Assembly (NCBI GenBank): GCA_016934875.1
Contig: JAFGSC010000127.1
Span: 1-6,951, forward strand
Direction: 5' to 3'
Length of the DNA stretch: 6,951 nucleotides
Source: Candidatus Atribacteria bacterium
GTDB taxonomy: Bacteria > Atribacterota > Phoenicimicrobiia > Phoenicimicrobiales > Stramentimicrobiaceae
Made by a program: the position numbers and the translations under genes. The notes beneath the pieces are model-generated. The model saw only the letters and a program-made list of their open reading frames with translations, made no database searches and was not told where the DNA came from. This document shows positions 1 to 6,703 of the stretch, piece by piece; the first letter of the stretch is position 1; every line of letters begins with the position of its first letter.

Positions 1-204
1 TTAACCCGGGGGAATGGTAATATTCATTTAGGTAAAATAAGATGGTGTAATTTGGATGACATCAGTAATGGAGGCTAAGATTAAAAGACTTGAACTTATA
101 TTGACCATCTTGTAATTTGAAGACATGGATTAAAAGTAAATCGATCACACAGCTTTGGGAAGCTTTTGTAGAAAAATATCTAAGATAGATTGGAAGGTAT
201 AGAA
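1..204. other. Upstream region without a recognisable gene
   Basis: No RNA gene or complete protein gene is visible here. Plus frame 1 is open from the left edge to a TAA at 76-78 (25 codons, ending ...DDISNGG). It could be the tail of a gene outside the window, but I do not recognise it and the length is easily chance. A weak hairpin (AGCTT 151-155, loop TGGG, AAGCT 160-164, then TTT) lies beyond it and is too short to call a terminator. Possible promoter elements for the next gene (TTGAAC at 90-95 and TGTAAT at 111-116, 15 bp apart) are poor. An imperfect direct repeat is listed separately. Confidence 0.4.
46..136 (+). repeat. Imperfect direct repeat, two degenerate copies
   Basis: TGTAATTTG occurs at 46-54 and 111-119. 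It is followed by GATGACAT in the first copy and AAGACAT in the second, and then by GATTAAAAG at 79-87 and 128-136. The second copy is shorter by about 16 nt between the two blocks. This could be an old local duplication or chance similarity in AT-rich DNA. No function can be assigned. Confidence 0.25.
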
Positions 205-708
205 ATGAAGGTTTTTATCGTTTATTTTTCAAGGTCTGGAAGAACCAAAAAGTTAGCAGAACAAATCAATCAAAAAATTCCCTCTGACCTGGAGGAAATT
301 AAAGACCATATGAACCGGAAAGGAATTATTGGATTTTTGAAAAGTGGAAATGAAGCTTATTTCAATAGTATTCCCTTGATTCATCCATTAAAGAAGGATC
401 CTACAAAGTACGACATCGTGATTATTGGAACACCTGTTTGGGCTAATAATATTGCATCTCCGGTAAGATCTTTTTTGAAAGAATATAAAGATAAGCTAGA
501 GAAAGTTGCCTTTTTTTGTACAAGTATGGGATCAGATCCAAAATTGGTTTTTGCTCAAATGGGAAAGGTCATTCATAAGGAACCAGTTGCCGTGCTCAAT
601 ATTTCTTCTAGAGATGAAAGAAATCGGCTTGATTCTGAGATGATTGATCATTTTGTACAAACAATTAAAAAATCGGAAAATGAAAAGATTAAAAAGAATG
701 ATAGATGA
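205..708 (+). CDS. Flavodoxin-like FMN-binding protein
   Basis: This 167-residue protein has a flavodoxin-type fold: a beta strand (KVFIVYFS) at residues 2-9, then the phosphate-binding loop SRSGRTKK (9-16), equivalent to the (S/T)x(S/T)GxT loop that holds FMN phosphate. A second strand at 70-75 leads into GTPVWANNIASPVRSFL (75-91), typical of the flavin-contacting loop of flavodoxin/NAD(P)H oxidoreductase families, and TSMGSDP (107-112) matches the third loop. It is probably cytoplasmic, since no signal peptide or membrane segment is seen. Its redox partner is unknown. The ATG at 205 is chosen because GGAAGG (192-197) lies 7 nt upstream and MKVFIVYFS is where the family fold begins; a TTG at 190 is an in-frame alternative. 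The lysine-rich C-terminus overlaps the next gene by 11 nt, suggesting co-transcription. Family assignment is firm, physiological role is not. Confidence 0.85.
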   Translation: MKVFIVYFSRSGRTKKLAEQINQKIPSDLEEIKDHMNRKGIIGFLKSGNEAYFNSIPLIHPLKKDPTKYDIVIIGTPVWANNIASPVRSFLKEYKDKLEKVAFFCTSMGSDPKLVFAQMGKVIHKEPVAVLNISSRDERNRLDSEMIDHFVQTIKKSENEKIKKNDR

Positions 709-1096
709 TCAGCAATTTGAAAAAATCGTTGTGAGCGCTATTCGTGAATTACCGGAGTATTTTCGAAAAAAGATGGAAAATATTACCATTCATATTGAGG
801 ATTTTCCTGATCAGAATATATTAAAAAATCTAGGTTTTAGATCGCCCTATTCACTATTAGGTGTCTATCAGGGGGTACCTCTTTCTCATAGAGGGATTCA
901 TTATCGTAATGTGATGCCCGATCGGATCATTATTTTCAGAAAACCCTTGCTCCATAAAGGGAGAAGTGACCAAATGATTAAGAAAAATATTAAAAAGGTA
1001 GTGATCCATGAGATTGGTCACTTTTTTGGCCTAAGCGATGCCGAGCTTTATAGAATCGAAAAAAACAATATTCAAAGCAGTAAGGACAAGGCTTAG
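698..1096 (+). CDS. Small zincin-like metallopeptidase family protein
   Basis: This 132-residue protein carries HEIGHFFGLSD at residues 104-114, an HExxHxxGxxD zinc-protease signature (His104, Glu105, His108, Asp114). Together with the N-terminal pattern (FEKIVVSAIRELPEYF near 7-22, VxxEDFP-like segment near 32-37) and the central LLGVYQGVPLSHR (53-65), this matches the compact zincin-like metallopeptidase family usually recorded as PF06262 (my recall, not a search). The substrates of that family are, as far as I know, undefined. No signal peptide is seen, so it is probably cytoplasmic. The ATG at 698 is preferred because the family usually begins just before the DDQQFE-like helix and it overlaps the upstream flavodoxin gene by 11 nt, consistent with translational coupling. 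Upstream ATGs at 680 and 644 are in frame, and no strong Shine-Dalgarno site decides between them. The gene ends 13 nt from the convergent pyrE stop. Confidence 0.82.
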   Translation: MIDDQQFEKIVVSAIRELPEYFRKKMENITIHIEDFPDQNILKNLGFRSPYSLLGVYQGVPLSHRGIHYRNVMPDRIIIFRKPLLHKGRSDQMIKKNIKKVVIHEIGHFFGLSDAELYRIEKNNIQSSKDKA

Positions 1097-1097
1097 A

Positions 1098-1113
1098 TTG
1101 AATCAATATTCAA
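1098..1113. terminator. Weak AT-rich hairpin between convergent genes
   Basis: TTGAAT-CAAT-ATTCAA forms a 6-bp stem with a 4-nt loop in the 13-nt gap between the zincin stop (1096) and the pyrE stop (1110). It extends slightly into the pyrE stop. On the plus strand a T8 tract (1125-1132) follows only after 11 nt, and on the minus strand no T tract follows. It is a poor intrinsic terminator on both strands. I list it because it is the only hairpin I could find at the junction. Confidence 0.2.
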
Positions 1114-1700
1114 ACATCCATATATTTTTTTTCGAACGCCCGACTGCCGGGTTTTACTAGTTCAATACCTTGATGGCATAAAGGACAATCTTTTTCATCA
1201 AAAATCTGCAGTTCCAACTGAATTCCGCTGTAAACAGGCAATCCAATATCGATATGATTCGGTCTTCTATCGACTATACAGGCAATACCAAGAACAATCG
1301 CTCCCATTTTTTCCATAAGATTTTTCACTTCAAGGCTAGATTTTCCGGTGGTAATCACATCTTCACTAATAAGTATCTTTGCACCCTTATTTACCGTAAA
1401 TCCTCTACGCAAGGTCATCTGACCCTCTATTCTTTCGCTGAAAATTGACTCAAGTCCGAGCTGTCTTCCCATTTCATAAGAGGTGATAATCCCCCCAATA
1501 GCCGGTCCAACAATCACGTCAACGTCTAAATGACTGACTTTCTCGCACACAATTTTCATGATTTTTTCAGCATAAAATGGGAATCTTAATACCCTTGCGC
1601 ATTGAACATATTGATTGGAGTGTTTTCCTGATGATAAAAGAAAATGCCCTTCCAATAACGCACCTGTTTTCTTCAATATTTCCAGAATTTCTGAATCCAT
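1110..1700 (-). CDS. pyrE: Orotate phosphoribosyltransferase
   Basis: This enzyme transfers ribose-5-phosphate from PRPP to orotate, giving OMP, the fifth step of UMP synthesis. The 196-residue protein has the PRPP-binding signature ILISEDVITTGKSS (residues 109-122), with the acidic pair Glu113-Asp114, and a substrate-hood region GPAIGGI (65-71). It also has LSSGKHSNQYV (22-32) near the N-terminus, a usual PyrE orotate/PRPP segment. The C-terminal CPLC (172-175) followed by KPGSR (183-187) is typical of the variant of PyrE found in clostridia and thermophiles rather than the E. coli type. The ATG at 1700 has AAAGGAG 5 nt upstream, and this site overlaps the pyrD TAA. It is the last gene of the operon, with no clear terminator behind it. 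Confidence 0.96.
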   Translation of the reverse strand: MDSEILEILKKTGALLEGHFLLSSGKHSNQYVQCARVLRFPFYAEKIMKIVCEKVSHLDVDVIVGPAIGGIITSYEMGRQLGLESIFSERIEGQMTLRRGFTVNKGAKILISEDVITTGKSSLEVKNLMEKMGAIVLGIACIVDRRPNHIDIGLPVYSGIQLELQIFDEKDCPLCHQGIELVKPGSRAFEKKYMDV

Positions 1701-1710
1701 TTTTTCTCCT

Positions 1711-2619
1711 TTAATCTACAATACCAATGATTTCGGAAATATTCTCTATTGGTTGGTTAGAGATATATTTTTCCAAGTCATGAATGATCATTTCTCCTAC
1801 CTTTGGATTGATAAAGTTTGCAGTGCCAATCTGAACTGCCCTTGCTCCTGCCATCAGGTATTCCAAAACATCCTGGTAGGTCATGATACCCCCGATACCC
1901 ATCACCGGGATCTGAATGCTTTTTGATACTTCATGCACCATTCTAAGAGCAATCGGCTTAATACAGGGGCCCGAAAGGCCGGCATAGGTATTTTCAAATA
2001 CTTTAACTTTGTTTTCGATATCTATAGCAAATGATTTAAAAGTATTGACTAGGGATACAGCATCTGCTCCTTCTTCTTCGCAAACATGAGCAATTTTTAA
2101 CAAGTTTTCGGCATCAGGGCTAAGTTTAACCATCAGAGGAACTTTAACGACCTTTCTGGTTTCTTTGACCACTTTCCTTGTAGTAGACTGCTTAATCCCA
2201 AAAGGTATTCCTCCATCTTTTATATTGGGGCAGGAGATGTTGAGCTCGATCATATCAACATTCTCATTTGATATTTTTTCACAAGCTTGTATATATTCTT
2301 CAAGGCTTGAACCGCTAATATTAATGATATGCTTAAGATTTAAAGATTTCATAAAAGGCAGCTCTTTTTGAATAAAGGCATCAATACCAGGATTTTCCAA
2401 ACCAATACTATTCATCATCCCTGAAGCAGTTTCCCATACCCTAATACCGGGATTGCCTTTCCTTGGATTCATAGTTAACCCCTTGCTGACTAAACCCCCT
2501 AATTTTTCGATATCATATATTTCAGCATATTCTCTACCAAACCCGAAGGTACCCGAAGCCATAATAATGGGATTTTTCAATATCATATTTAAGAATTGTA
2601 CTTCTAATGATCTACTCAT
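1711..2619 (-). CDS. pyrD: Dihydroorotate dehydrogenase, class 1B catalytic subunit
   Basis: PyrD oxidises dihydroorotate to orotate on FMN and, in the class 1B enzyme, passes electrons to PyrK and then NAD+. The 302-residue TIM barrel begins with NPIIMASGTFGFGREY (16-31) and has the substrate/FMN segment NPRKGNPGIRVWET (51-64). The active-site loop ELNISCPNIKDGG (125-137) has the class 1 catalytic base Cys130. FMN contacts include MVKLSPD (163-169), LSGP (215-218), GIGGI (241-245) and IGTA (264-267). The cysteine base and adjacent pyrK mark class 1B rather than the membrane class 2 enzyme. An in-frame ATG at 2697 would add 26 residues read from inside pyrK. I choose 2619 because the fold begins right after it and a purine-rich AGGGAGAAGAG (2640-2630) precedes it. 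The start overlaps the pyrK stop by 8 nt. Confidence 0.96.
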   Translation of the reverse strand: MSRSLEVQFLNMILKNPIIMASGTFGFGREYAEIYDIEKLGGLVSKGLTMNPRKGNPGIRVWETASGMMNSIGLENPGIDAFIQKELPFMKSLNLKHIINISGSSLEEYIQACEKISNENVDMIELNISCPNIKDGGIPFGIKQSTTRKVVKETRKVVKVPLMVKLSPDAENLLKIAHVCEEEGADAVSLVNTFKSFAIDIENKVKVFENTYAGLSGPCIKPIALRMVHEVSKSIQIPVMGIGGIMTYQDVLEYLMAGARAVQIGTANFINPKVGEMIIHDLEKYISNQPIENISEIIGIVD

Positions 2620-3322
2620 AGTAAAATATCTCTTCTCCCTTAAAAACTGGTCCGTCTTTGCAAATATGTTTGTTACCGTTTTTCGTTTGGATTGCACATG
2701 CTAGGCAAGCTCCAATACCACAAGCCATTCTACCTTCTAAAGACACATAGTGCTCTATACCATGATTTTTTGCTTGTCGATCGATTTTTTCCAACATTTT
2801 AAGCGGTCCGCAGCTGAAGATAACATTGTATTTTTCATATTGGATGTAATCCGTAATAAAACCTCCATAATGAACAATTAAACTGTCTGTGTAATCATTA
2901 AAATTCGACTCAAATTCGTTTTTCTTTTGTAAGCCAAGATAGACATGAATGAACTTTAGTTTTTTATTTTTCCTCAGTTGTTTTAGCGCGTAGAAAAGGG
3001 GGGCAATGCCAGTTCCTCCACCTACCAAAGCGATGCTTCCTTTTACATTCAATGGGAAGCCATGACCATAAGGCCCATATATACTGATCTCATCTCCTTT
3101 TTTGCAGCTTGCCAAGACAGAAGTTCCCTTTCCGACAACTTGATATAAGAAAATAATCCCGTCCTTTTTAATATCATAAACGCTCATAGGGCGATTTAGA
3201 AACATGGATTGGCTGTCTTTTCTGATCATAAAAAATTGGCCCATATCAGCTTTGTATTTCCCGGATATTTTAAGAAGAAAAAAGTCATTTTTAAGTGGTT
3301 GATTAAAAGAAATTATTGCCAT
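2612..3322 (-). CDS. pyrK: Dihydroorotate dehydrogenase electron-transfer subunit
   Basis: PyrK is the FAD and [2Fe-2S] subunit that links FMN-containing PyrD to NAD+ in the class 1B heterotetramer. The 236-residue protein has an N-terminal FAD domain with RPMSVYD (44-50), the RPxS flavin motif, and VGKGTSVL (63-70). An NAD-binding domain follows, with the glycine-rich VGGGTGIAPLFYAL (100-113) and the FSCGPLKML segment (169-177). The C-terminal cluster site has Cys201, Cys206, Cys209 and Cys221 in the spacing C-x4-C-x2-C-x11-C, as expected for PyrK. All cofactor-binding elements are present, though at 236 residues it is a little shorter than the roughly 256-residue Bacillus protein. The ATG at 3322 has AGGA 9 nt upstream and overlaps the end of pyrF by 10 nt. 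It overlaps pyrD by 8 nt, fitting equimolar production of the two subunits. Confidence 0.96.
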   Translation of the reverse strand: MAIISFNQPLKNDFFLLKISGKYKADMGQFFMIRKDSQSMFLNRPMSVYDIKKDGIIFLYQVVGKGTSVLASCKKGDEISIYGPYGHGFPLNVKGSIALVGGGTGIAPLFYALKQLRKNKKLKFIHVYLGLQKKNEFESNFNDYTDSLIVHYGGFITDYIQYEKYNVIFSCGPLKMLEKIDRQAKNHGIEHYVSLEGRMACGIGACLACAIQTKNGNKHICKDGPVFKGEEIFYYE

Positions 3323-4170
3323 TGATCGATATCCTGCTTCATTTCAATGACTTTTTTACGGGTAATATTGACAAAACTTTCTGTTTCGTCAATCCCTTTG
3401 TGTGCCGCAATAATTCCCCGAGAAGAATTCACAATGCCATTAAATTCTTTTTTAAATATTTTCGCAAGGTCTTTTCCTATTCCGCCTTGGGCTCCATACC
3501 CTGGAATCAGGTAAAAAGTATGCCTGGCTACCTTTTTAACTTCTGAAAATTCTTCTGGGTAGGTCAAGCCTATCACAGATCCAATGGCACTATAGCCTGA
3601 TTTCCCGATATATTTTTCCCCCCATTCTTCAATTTTTTTTGCTATATGGAGGTATAGAGGTTTATTTTCACAAATTAATTCTTGAAAATCTTTTGAGCTG
3701 GGATTAGAAGTTTTTACCAATACGAAAAGACCTTTTTGTCCCGTATCAAGGTATGGGAAATAAGGTTGAATTGCGTCAATTCCCATATAAGGATTGACAG
3801 TTAGAAAATCAGCTTCGAAGTCCCCACTGAAATGAGCTTTGGCATACTGTTCGGCAGTAGAGAATATATCCCCTCTTTTAATGTCAGCAATCACAATATT
3901 CTCTTTTGACCTAATATAAGAGAGTGTATTTTGATAAGCAATGATTCCTTGGACTCCCTGTGCCTCATAAAAAGCGATCTGGATTTTATAACAAGCGGCA
4001 AGATCGTAGGTACAGTCAATAATAGCCTTATTGAATTTGAAAATCTTTTCATTCAGATCTAAAGTTTTGTTCTTTGCAAGGTAATCGGGAATAAAATCTA
4101 ACTTTGTATCTAGCCCAATACAAATAGGCCCTCTTTCATTTGCCAATTGATATAATCTATCGATAATCAT
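3313..4170 (-). CDS. pyrF: Orotidine 5'-phosphate decarboxylase, long type 2 form
   Basis: PyrF converts OMP to UMP, the last step of the pathway. The 285-residue protein is longer than the roughly 240-residue E. coli/Bacillus form and belongs to the second PyrF group, found in clostridia, actinobacteria and others. It begins with CIGLDTK (17-23), a substrate phosphate/ribose region. It has YKIQIAFYE (61-69) with the active-site Lys62, and the catalytic signature IADIKRGDI (94-102), in which Asp96, Lys98 and Asp101 form the charged network. VKTSNPSS (152-159), PGYGAQGG (223-230) and NSSRGI (248-253) complete the barrel and the phosphate site. The ATG at 4170 has AAAGGTGA 8 nt upstream. It overlaps the end of pyrC by 14 nt, the longest overlap in the operon. 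Confidence 0.96.
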   Translation of the reverse strand: MIIDRLYQLANERGPICIGLDTKLDFIPDYLAKNKTLDLNEKIFKFNKAIIDCTYDLAACYKIQIAFYEAQGVQGIIAYQNTLSYIRSKENIVIADIKRGDIFSTAEQYAKAHFSGDFEADFLTVNPYMGIDAIQPYFPYLDTGQKGLFVLVKTSNPSSKDFQELICENKPLYLHIAKKIEEWGEKYIGKSGYSAIGSVIGLTYPEEFSEVKKVARHTFYLIPGYGAQGGIGKDLAKIFKKEFNGIVNSSRGIIAAHKGIDETESFVNITRKKVIEMKQDIDQWQ

Positions 4171-5314
4171 ATTTTATTTCACCTTTTTTTATCGTCATGA
4201 TAATTTGTCCAGGCACTATTTTACCAACAAAGGGTGTATTCTTTGATTTGGATAGGATGTTTTTTTCATTAATTTCATATTTCTTCTCTAAATCAATCAG
4301 CACAAAGTTGGCATTTGATTTTTGATCAAATCTGACAGGAGAAATATTTAGTAGATTTGCCGGTTTTTCAGACATAAGTTGGCTGATCAATCTAAGATCA
4401 ATCTTTTTTTCTTTAAAAATACTATAAACAAGTGAAAAAGCATGCTCAAATCCAATTAATCCACGAGCTCCATTAATTTTATCTTTCTTACTATGCGGTG
4501 CATGATCTGTTGCAATAATATCAATCGTACCATCTAAAAGTCCTTCTAGCAATTCATCTCTATCTTTTTCTTTTCCGAAGGGTGGGTGTACAATATAATC
4601 TAATCCGAAAGCATAGAGATGATGCGGGGTTACTTCACACGATAAGTTTAATTTTTTTTGTTTGGCAGACCTTATCAATTGTACGCTTTCTTTTTTGCTG
4701 ACATGACAAATATGTAAATTACCTCCATAGTGTTCCAGTAATCTTAAGTCCCTATCAATGATTTCTACTTCAGGTTCAGAGTGAGTTAGAAGTGTAAAAT
4801 GGTATTTTGAAGATGCCTTCAATGCTTCAATCATGGTGTTCTCATTCAAAATAGGTAAACCATCATTTGAGAATAGGTGTGTATATTGAATCATTTCTTT
4901 AAAATTAACCAATTGATCCGAACTCAGATTCTTGGTGACCGCTGAAATCGGAATAACCTCACAAATGTCTGAGGATTCTGCTTTTTCCTTAATATAGCGT
5001 ATAATTTTAGGATTATCGCATACTGGGGATGTGTTTGCCATACAGCAAATCGTTGTAAATCCACCATGGATGGCAGCCTGTTGTCCTGAAATTAAGTCTT
5101 CTTTATAAGTATATCCAGGATCTCTTAAATGGCAATGCAAATCGATAAATGAAGGCATTAAGACCATCTGTTTTCCATCAATCATCTCTGATGAGAAGTA
5201 TTCTTGTTTATCCAGATGATCGATTTCCGCAAAAGAGTTTTTATGAATGATAATATTTGTTATTCTATCCGTTATTGAGTCAATAATTCTGATATTTTTA
5301 ATGATCATTGACAT
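4157..5314 (-). CDS. pyrC: Dihydroorotase, type I family, shortened
   Basis: PyrC cyclises carbamoyl-aspartate to dihydroorotate, the third step of UMP synthesis. The 385-residue amidohydrolase has the metal motif IDLHCHLRDPG (57-67; His60 and His62), and FSNDG (148-152) with Asp151, the bridging aspartate that replaces the carbamylated lysine of the E. coli type II enzyme. It has THSE (177-180; His178), CHVS (203-206; His204), EVTPHH (227-232) and the catalytic ATDHAPH (268-274; Asp270). It is the type I (Gram-positive) enzyme, not the E. coli pyrC type. It is shorter than the roughly 425-residue Bacillus enzyme, mainly because only 26 residues separate His178 from His204. The ATG at 5314 overlaps the pyrI TGA by one base (TGATG), and only a weak AGAGA precedes it, so translation probably relies on coupling. 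An ATG two codons downstream is an alternative start. Confidence 0.95.
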   Translation of the reverse strand: MSMIIKNIRIIDSITDRITNIIIHKNSFAEIDHLDKQEYFSSEMIDGKQMVLMPSFIDLHCHLRDPGYTYKEDLISGQQAAIHGGFTTICCMANTSPVCDNPKIIRYIKEKAESSDICEVIPISAVTKNLSSDQLVNFKEMIQYTHLFSNDGLPILNENTMIEALKASSKYHFTLLTHSEPEVEIIDRDLRLLEHYGGNLHICHVSKKESVQLIRSAKQKKLNLSCEVTPHHLYAFGLDYIVHPPFGKEKDRDELLEGLLDGTIDIIATDHAPHSKKDKINGARGLIGFEHAFSLVYSIFKEKKIDLRLISQLMSEKPANLLNISPVRFDQKSNANFVLIDLEKKYEINEKNILSKSKNTPFVGKIVPGQIIMTIKKGEIKYDYR

Positions 5315-5745
5315 CAGTTTTCTCTAAAAGTGGTTTTCTCGTGACAATACTCACACTGGTATTCTTTTGTAATAGGATTAACAAGTGTAAATTCAATGTT
5401 ACCAACATCTTCTACCGTACTGATGCATCTTGGATTGCGACATTTTAATATTCCCTGAACTTTTTTGGGCAATTCTAGTTTAATTTTCTCCTTCCTCTGG
5501 CCGTTCTCGATGATGTTCACCGTGACTCCCGAATCAATTAATCCAAGAACTGTTAAGTCCAGGTAGATATCATTCTCAATTTTGATGAGATCTTTGATGC
5601 CCATTTTATTTGATGGAATGTTTTTTAATAATACCACTGTGTCCTCTAGTTTATCCAACCCTAATTGGCGAAATATTTTATATCCATTGCCTGCTTTAAT
5701 ATGGTCGATGACAATTCCTTTTTTTAATTTCGATACATTAATCAT
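5314..5745 (-). CDS. pyrI: Aspartate carbamoyltransferase regulatory chain
   Basis: PyrI dimers bind nucleotides and join PyrB trimers into the allosteric (c3)2(r2)3 ATCase. Numbering from the chosen start, the protein has 143 residues (E. coli 153). The allosteric site motifs are VIDHI (12-16; Asp14 and His15), KDLIKIEN (51-58; Lys55) and Lys87, equivalent to E. coli Asp19, His20, Lys60 and Lys94. The zinc domain has Cys102, Cys107, Cys131 and Cys134 in the E. coli spacing C-x4-C-x23-C-x2-C. Two ATGs are possible. The one at 5751 overlaps the pyrB TGA (ATGA), but AGGAG (5757-5753) ends only 1 nt before it. The one at 5745 has the same AGGAG 7 nt upstream, so I choose it. The first would add Met-Ile. 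With this start the gap to pyrB is 2 nt. Confidence 0.94.
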   Translation of the reverse strand: MINVSKLKKGIVIDHIKAGNGYKIFRQLGLDKLEDTVVLLKNIPSNKMGIKDLIKIENDIYLDLTVLGLIDSGVTVNIIENGQRKEKIKLELPKKVQGILKCRNPRCISTVEDVGNIEFTLVNPITKEYQCEYCHEKTTFREN

Positions 5746-5747
5746 AA

Positions 5748-6665
5748 TCATTCTCCTTTTCCAAGCATCTTGGCTATTAATGACATTCTTACGTACATCC
5801 CATATCTAGCCTGTTTAAAATATACTGCCCTTTCATCCGTATCTACTTCTGTAGCAATTTCGTTTACCCTGGGTAGGGGGTGCATCACAATCATATCTTT
5901 TCTAGCCATTTTCATTTTTCGCTGATCTAAAATATAATACCCTTTCAGCCGAAGATATTCCTCTTCGCTAAAAAATCGTTCTTTTTGAACCCGAGTCATA
6001 TATAATATATCCAAATCGCCGATGCTGTTATCCAGAGAATCAGTTTCTAGATAACGTTCTTTTCCTATTTCGTCTTTAATGTACTCAGGAATTTTCAGTT
6101 CTTGTGGAGATATGAAAATAAAATTGACGTTAGGATATCTGAGTAATGTTTTCGTTAGTGAGTGAGTTGTTCGACCAAATTTTAAATCTCCACATAATCC
6201 TATAGTAAGATTTGATAAAGTACCTTTTAATGATCTTATTGTCAATAGATCTGTCAAGGTTTGAGTGGGGTGGTGATGACCCCCATCACCACCATTAATG
6301 ATAGGTACTTGAGAATATTTGGATGCAAGGCGTGGAGCGCCTTCCTTAGGGTGTCTTATGACAATTAAATCTACATAGCAAGCCATAGTTTGAATGGTAT
6401 CAATTAGGCTTTCTCCTTTGGAAACTGATGAGGTCATAGCATCGGCAAAACCAATAACTTGTGCCCCTAATCTCAGTGCGGCAGATTCAAAGCTAAATTT
6501 AGTTCTGGTGGATGGTTCATAAAAAAGTGTAGCAATTAAATTGCCCTTGCACAATTCAGAATATTTTGCTTGGTTTTGAATAATTCTATCAGCAAAATTT
6601 AATAGATCTTCAATTTCATCCAATGTGAAATCATTTACCTCAATCAAATGCCTCCCTTTGATCAT
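5748..6665 (-). CDS. pyrB: Aspartate carbamoyltransferase catalytic chain
   Basis: PyrB condenses carbamoyl phosphate with aspartate, the committed step of pyrimidine synthesis. The 305-residue protein (E. coli 310) shows the carbamoyl-phosphate motif FYEPSTRTKFSFE (48-60; Ser52, Thr53, Arg54, Thr55) and the 80s loop SSVSKGES (79-86; Ser79 and Lys83 from the neighbouring subunit). It has Arg104 in RHP (104-106), HPTQT (132-136; His132 and Gln135), DLKFGRT (160-166; Arg165), TRVQKER (224-230; Arg225 and Gln227) and HPLPR (262-266). All catalytic residues are present. The ATG at 6665 has the strong site GGGAGGG (6677-6671) 5 nt upstream. It is the first structural gene and follows a leader ORF and an intrinsic terminator. 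With PyrI directly downstream it is expected to form the allosteric holoenzyme, unlike the unregulated trimer of Bacillus. Confidence 0.97.
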   Translation of the reverse strand: MIKGRHLIEVNDFTLDEIEDLLNFADRIIQNQAKYSELCKGNLIATLFYEPSTRTKFSFESAALRLGAQVIGFADAMTSSVSKGESLIDTIQTMACYVDLIVIRHPKEGAPRLASKYSQVPIINGGDGGHHHPTQTLTDLLTIRSLKGTLSNLTIGLCGDLKFGRTTHSLTKTLLRYPNVNFIFISPQELKIPEYIKDEIGKERYLETDSLDNSIGDLDILYMTRVQKERFFSEEEYLRLKGYYILDQRKMKMARKDMIVMHPLPRVNEIATEVDTDERAVYFKQARYGMYVRMSLIAKMLGKGE

Positions 6666-6703
6666 ACGATCCCTCCCTTTTTTAATTTCTCAAGTGGTTT
6701 ATA

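Noticed and set aside
1..78. C-terminal fragment of an upstream gene
   Set aside because: Only 25 codons are open and no family features are visible; an open run of this length is not enough to call a gene.
644..697. Extended start of the zincin-like protein at 644 or 680
   Set aside because: The added residues (basic, inside the flavodoxin gene) do not fit the family N-terminus and have no clear ribosome site.
1254..1926. Plus-strand open frames across pyrE and pyrD
   Set aside because: They are antisense shadows of well-supported genes, with no recognisable domains and no convincing ribosome sites.
2620..2697. N-terminally extended PyrD beginning at 2697
   Set aside because: The extra 26 residues are read from within pyrK and have no family counterpart. 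A purine-rich ribosome site precedes the ATG at 2619, where the known fold starts.
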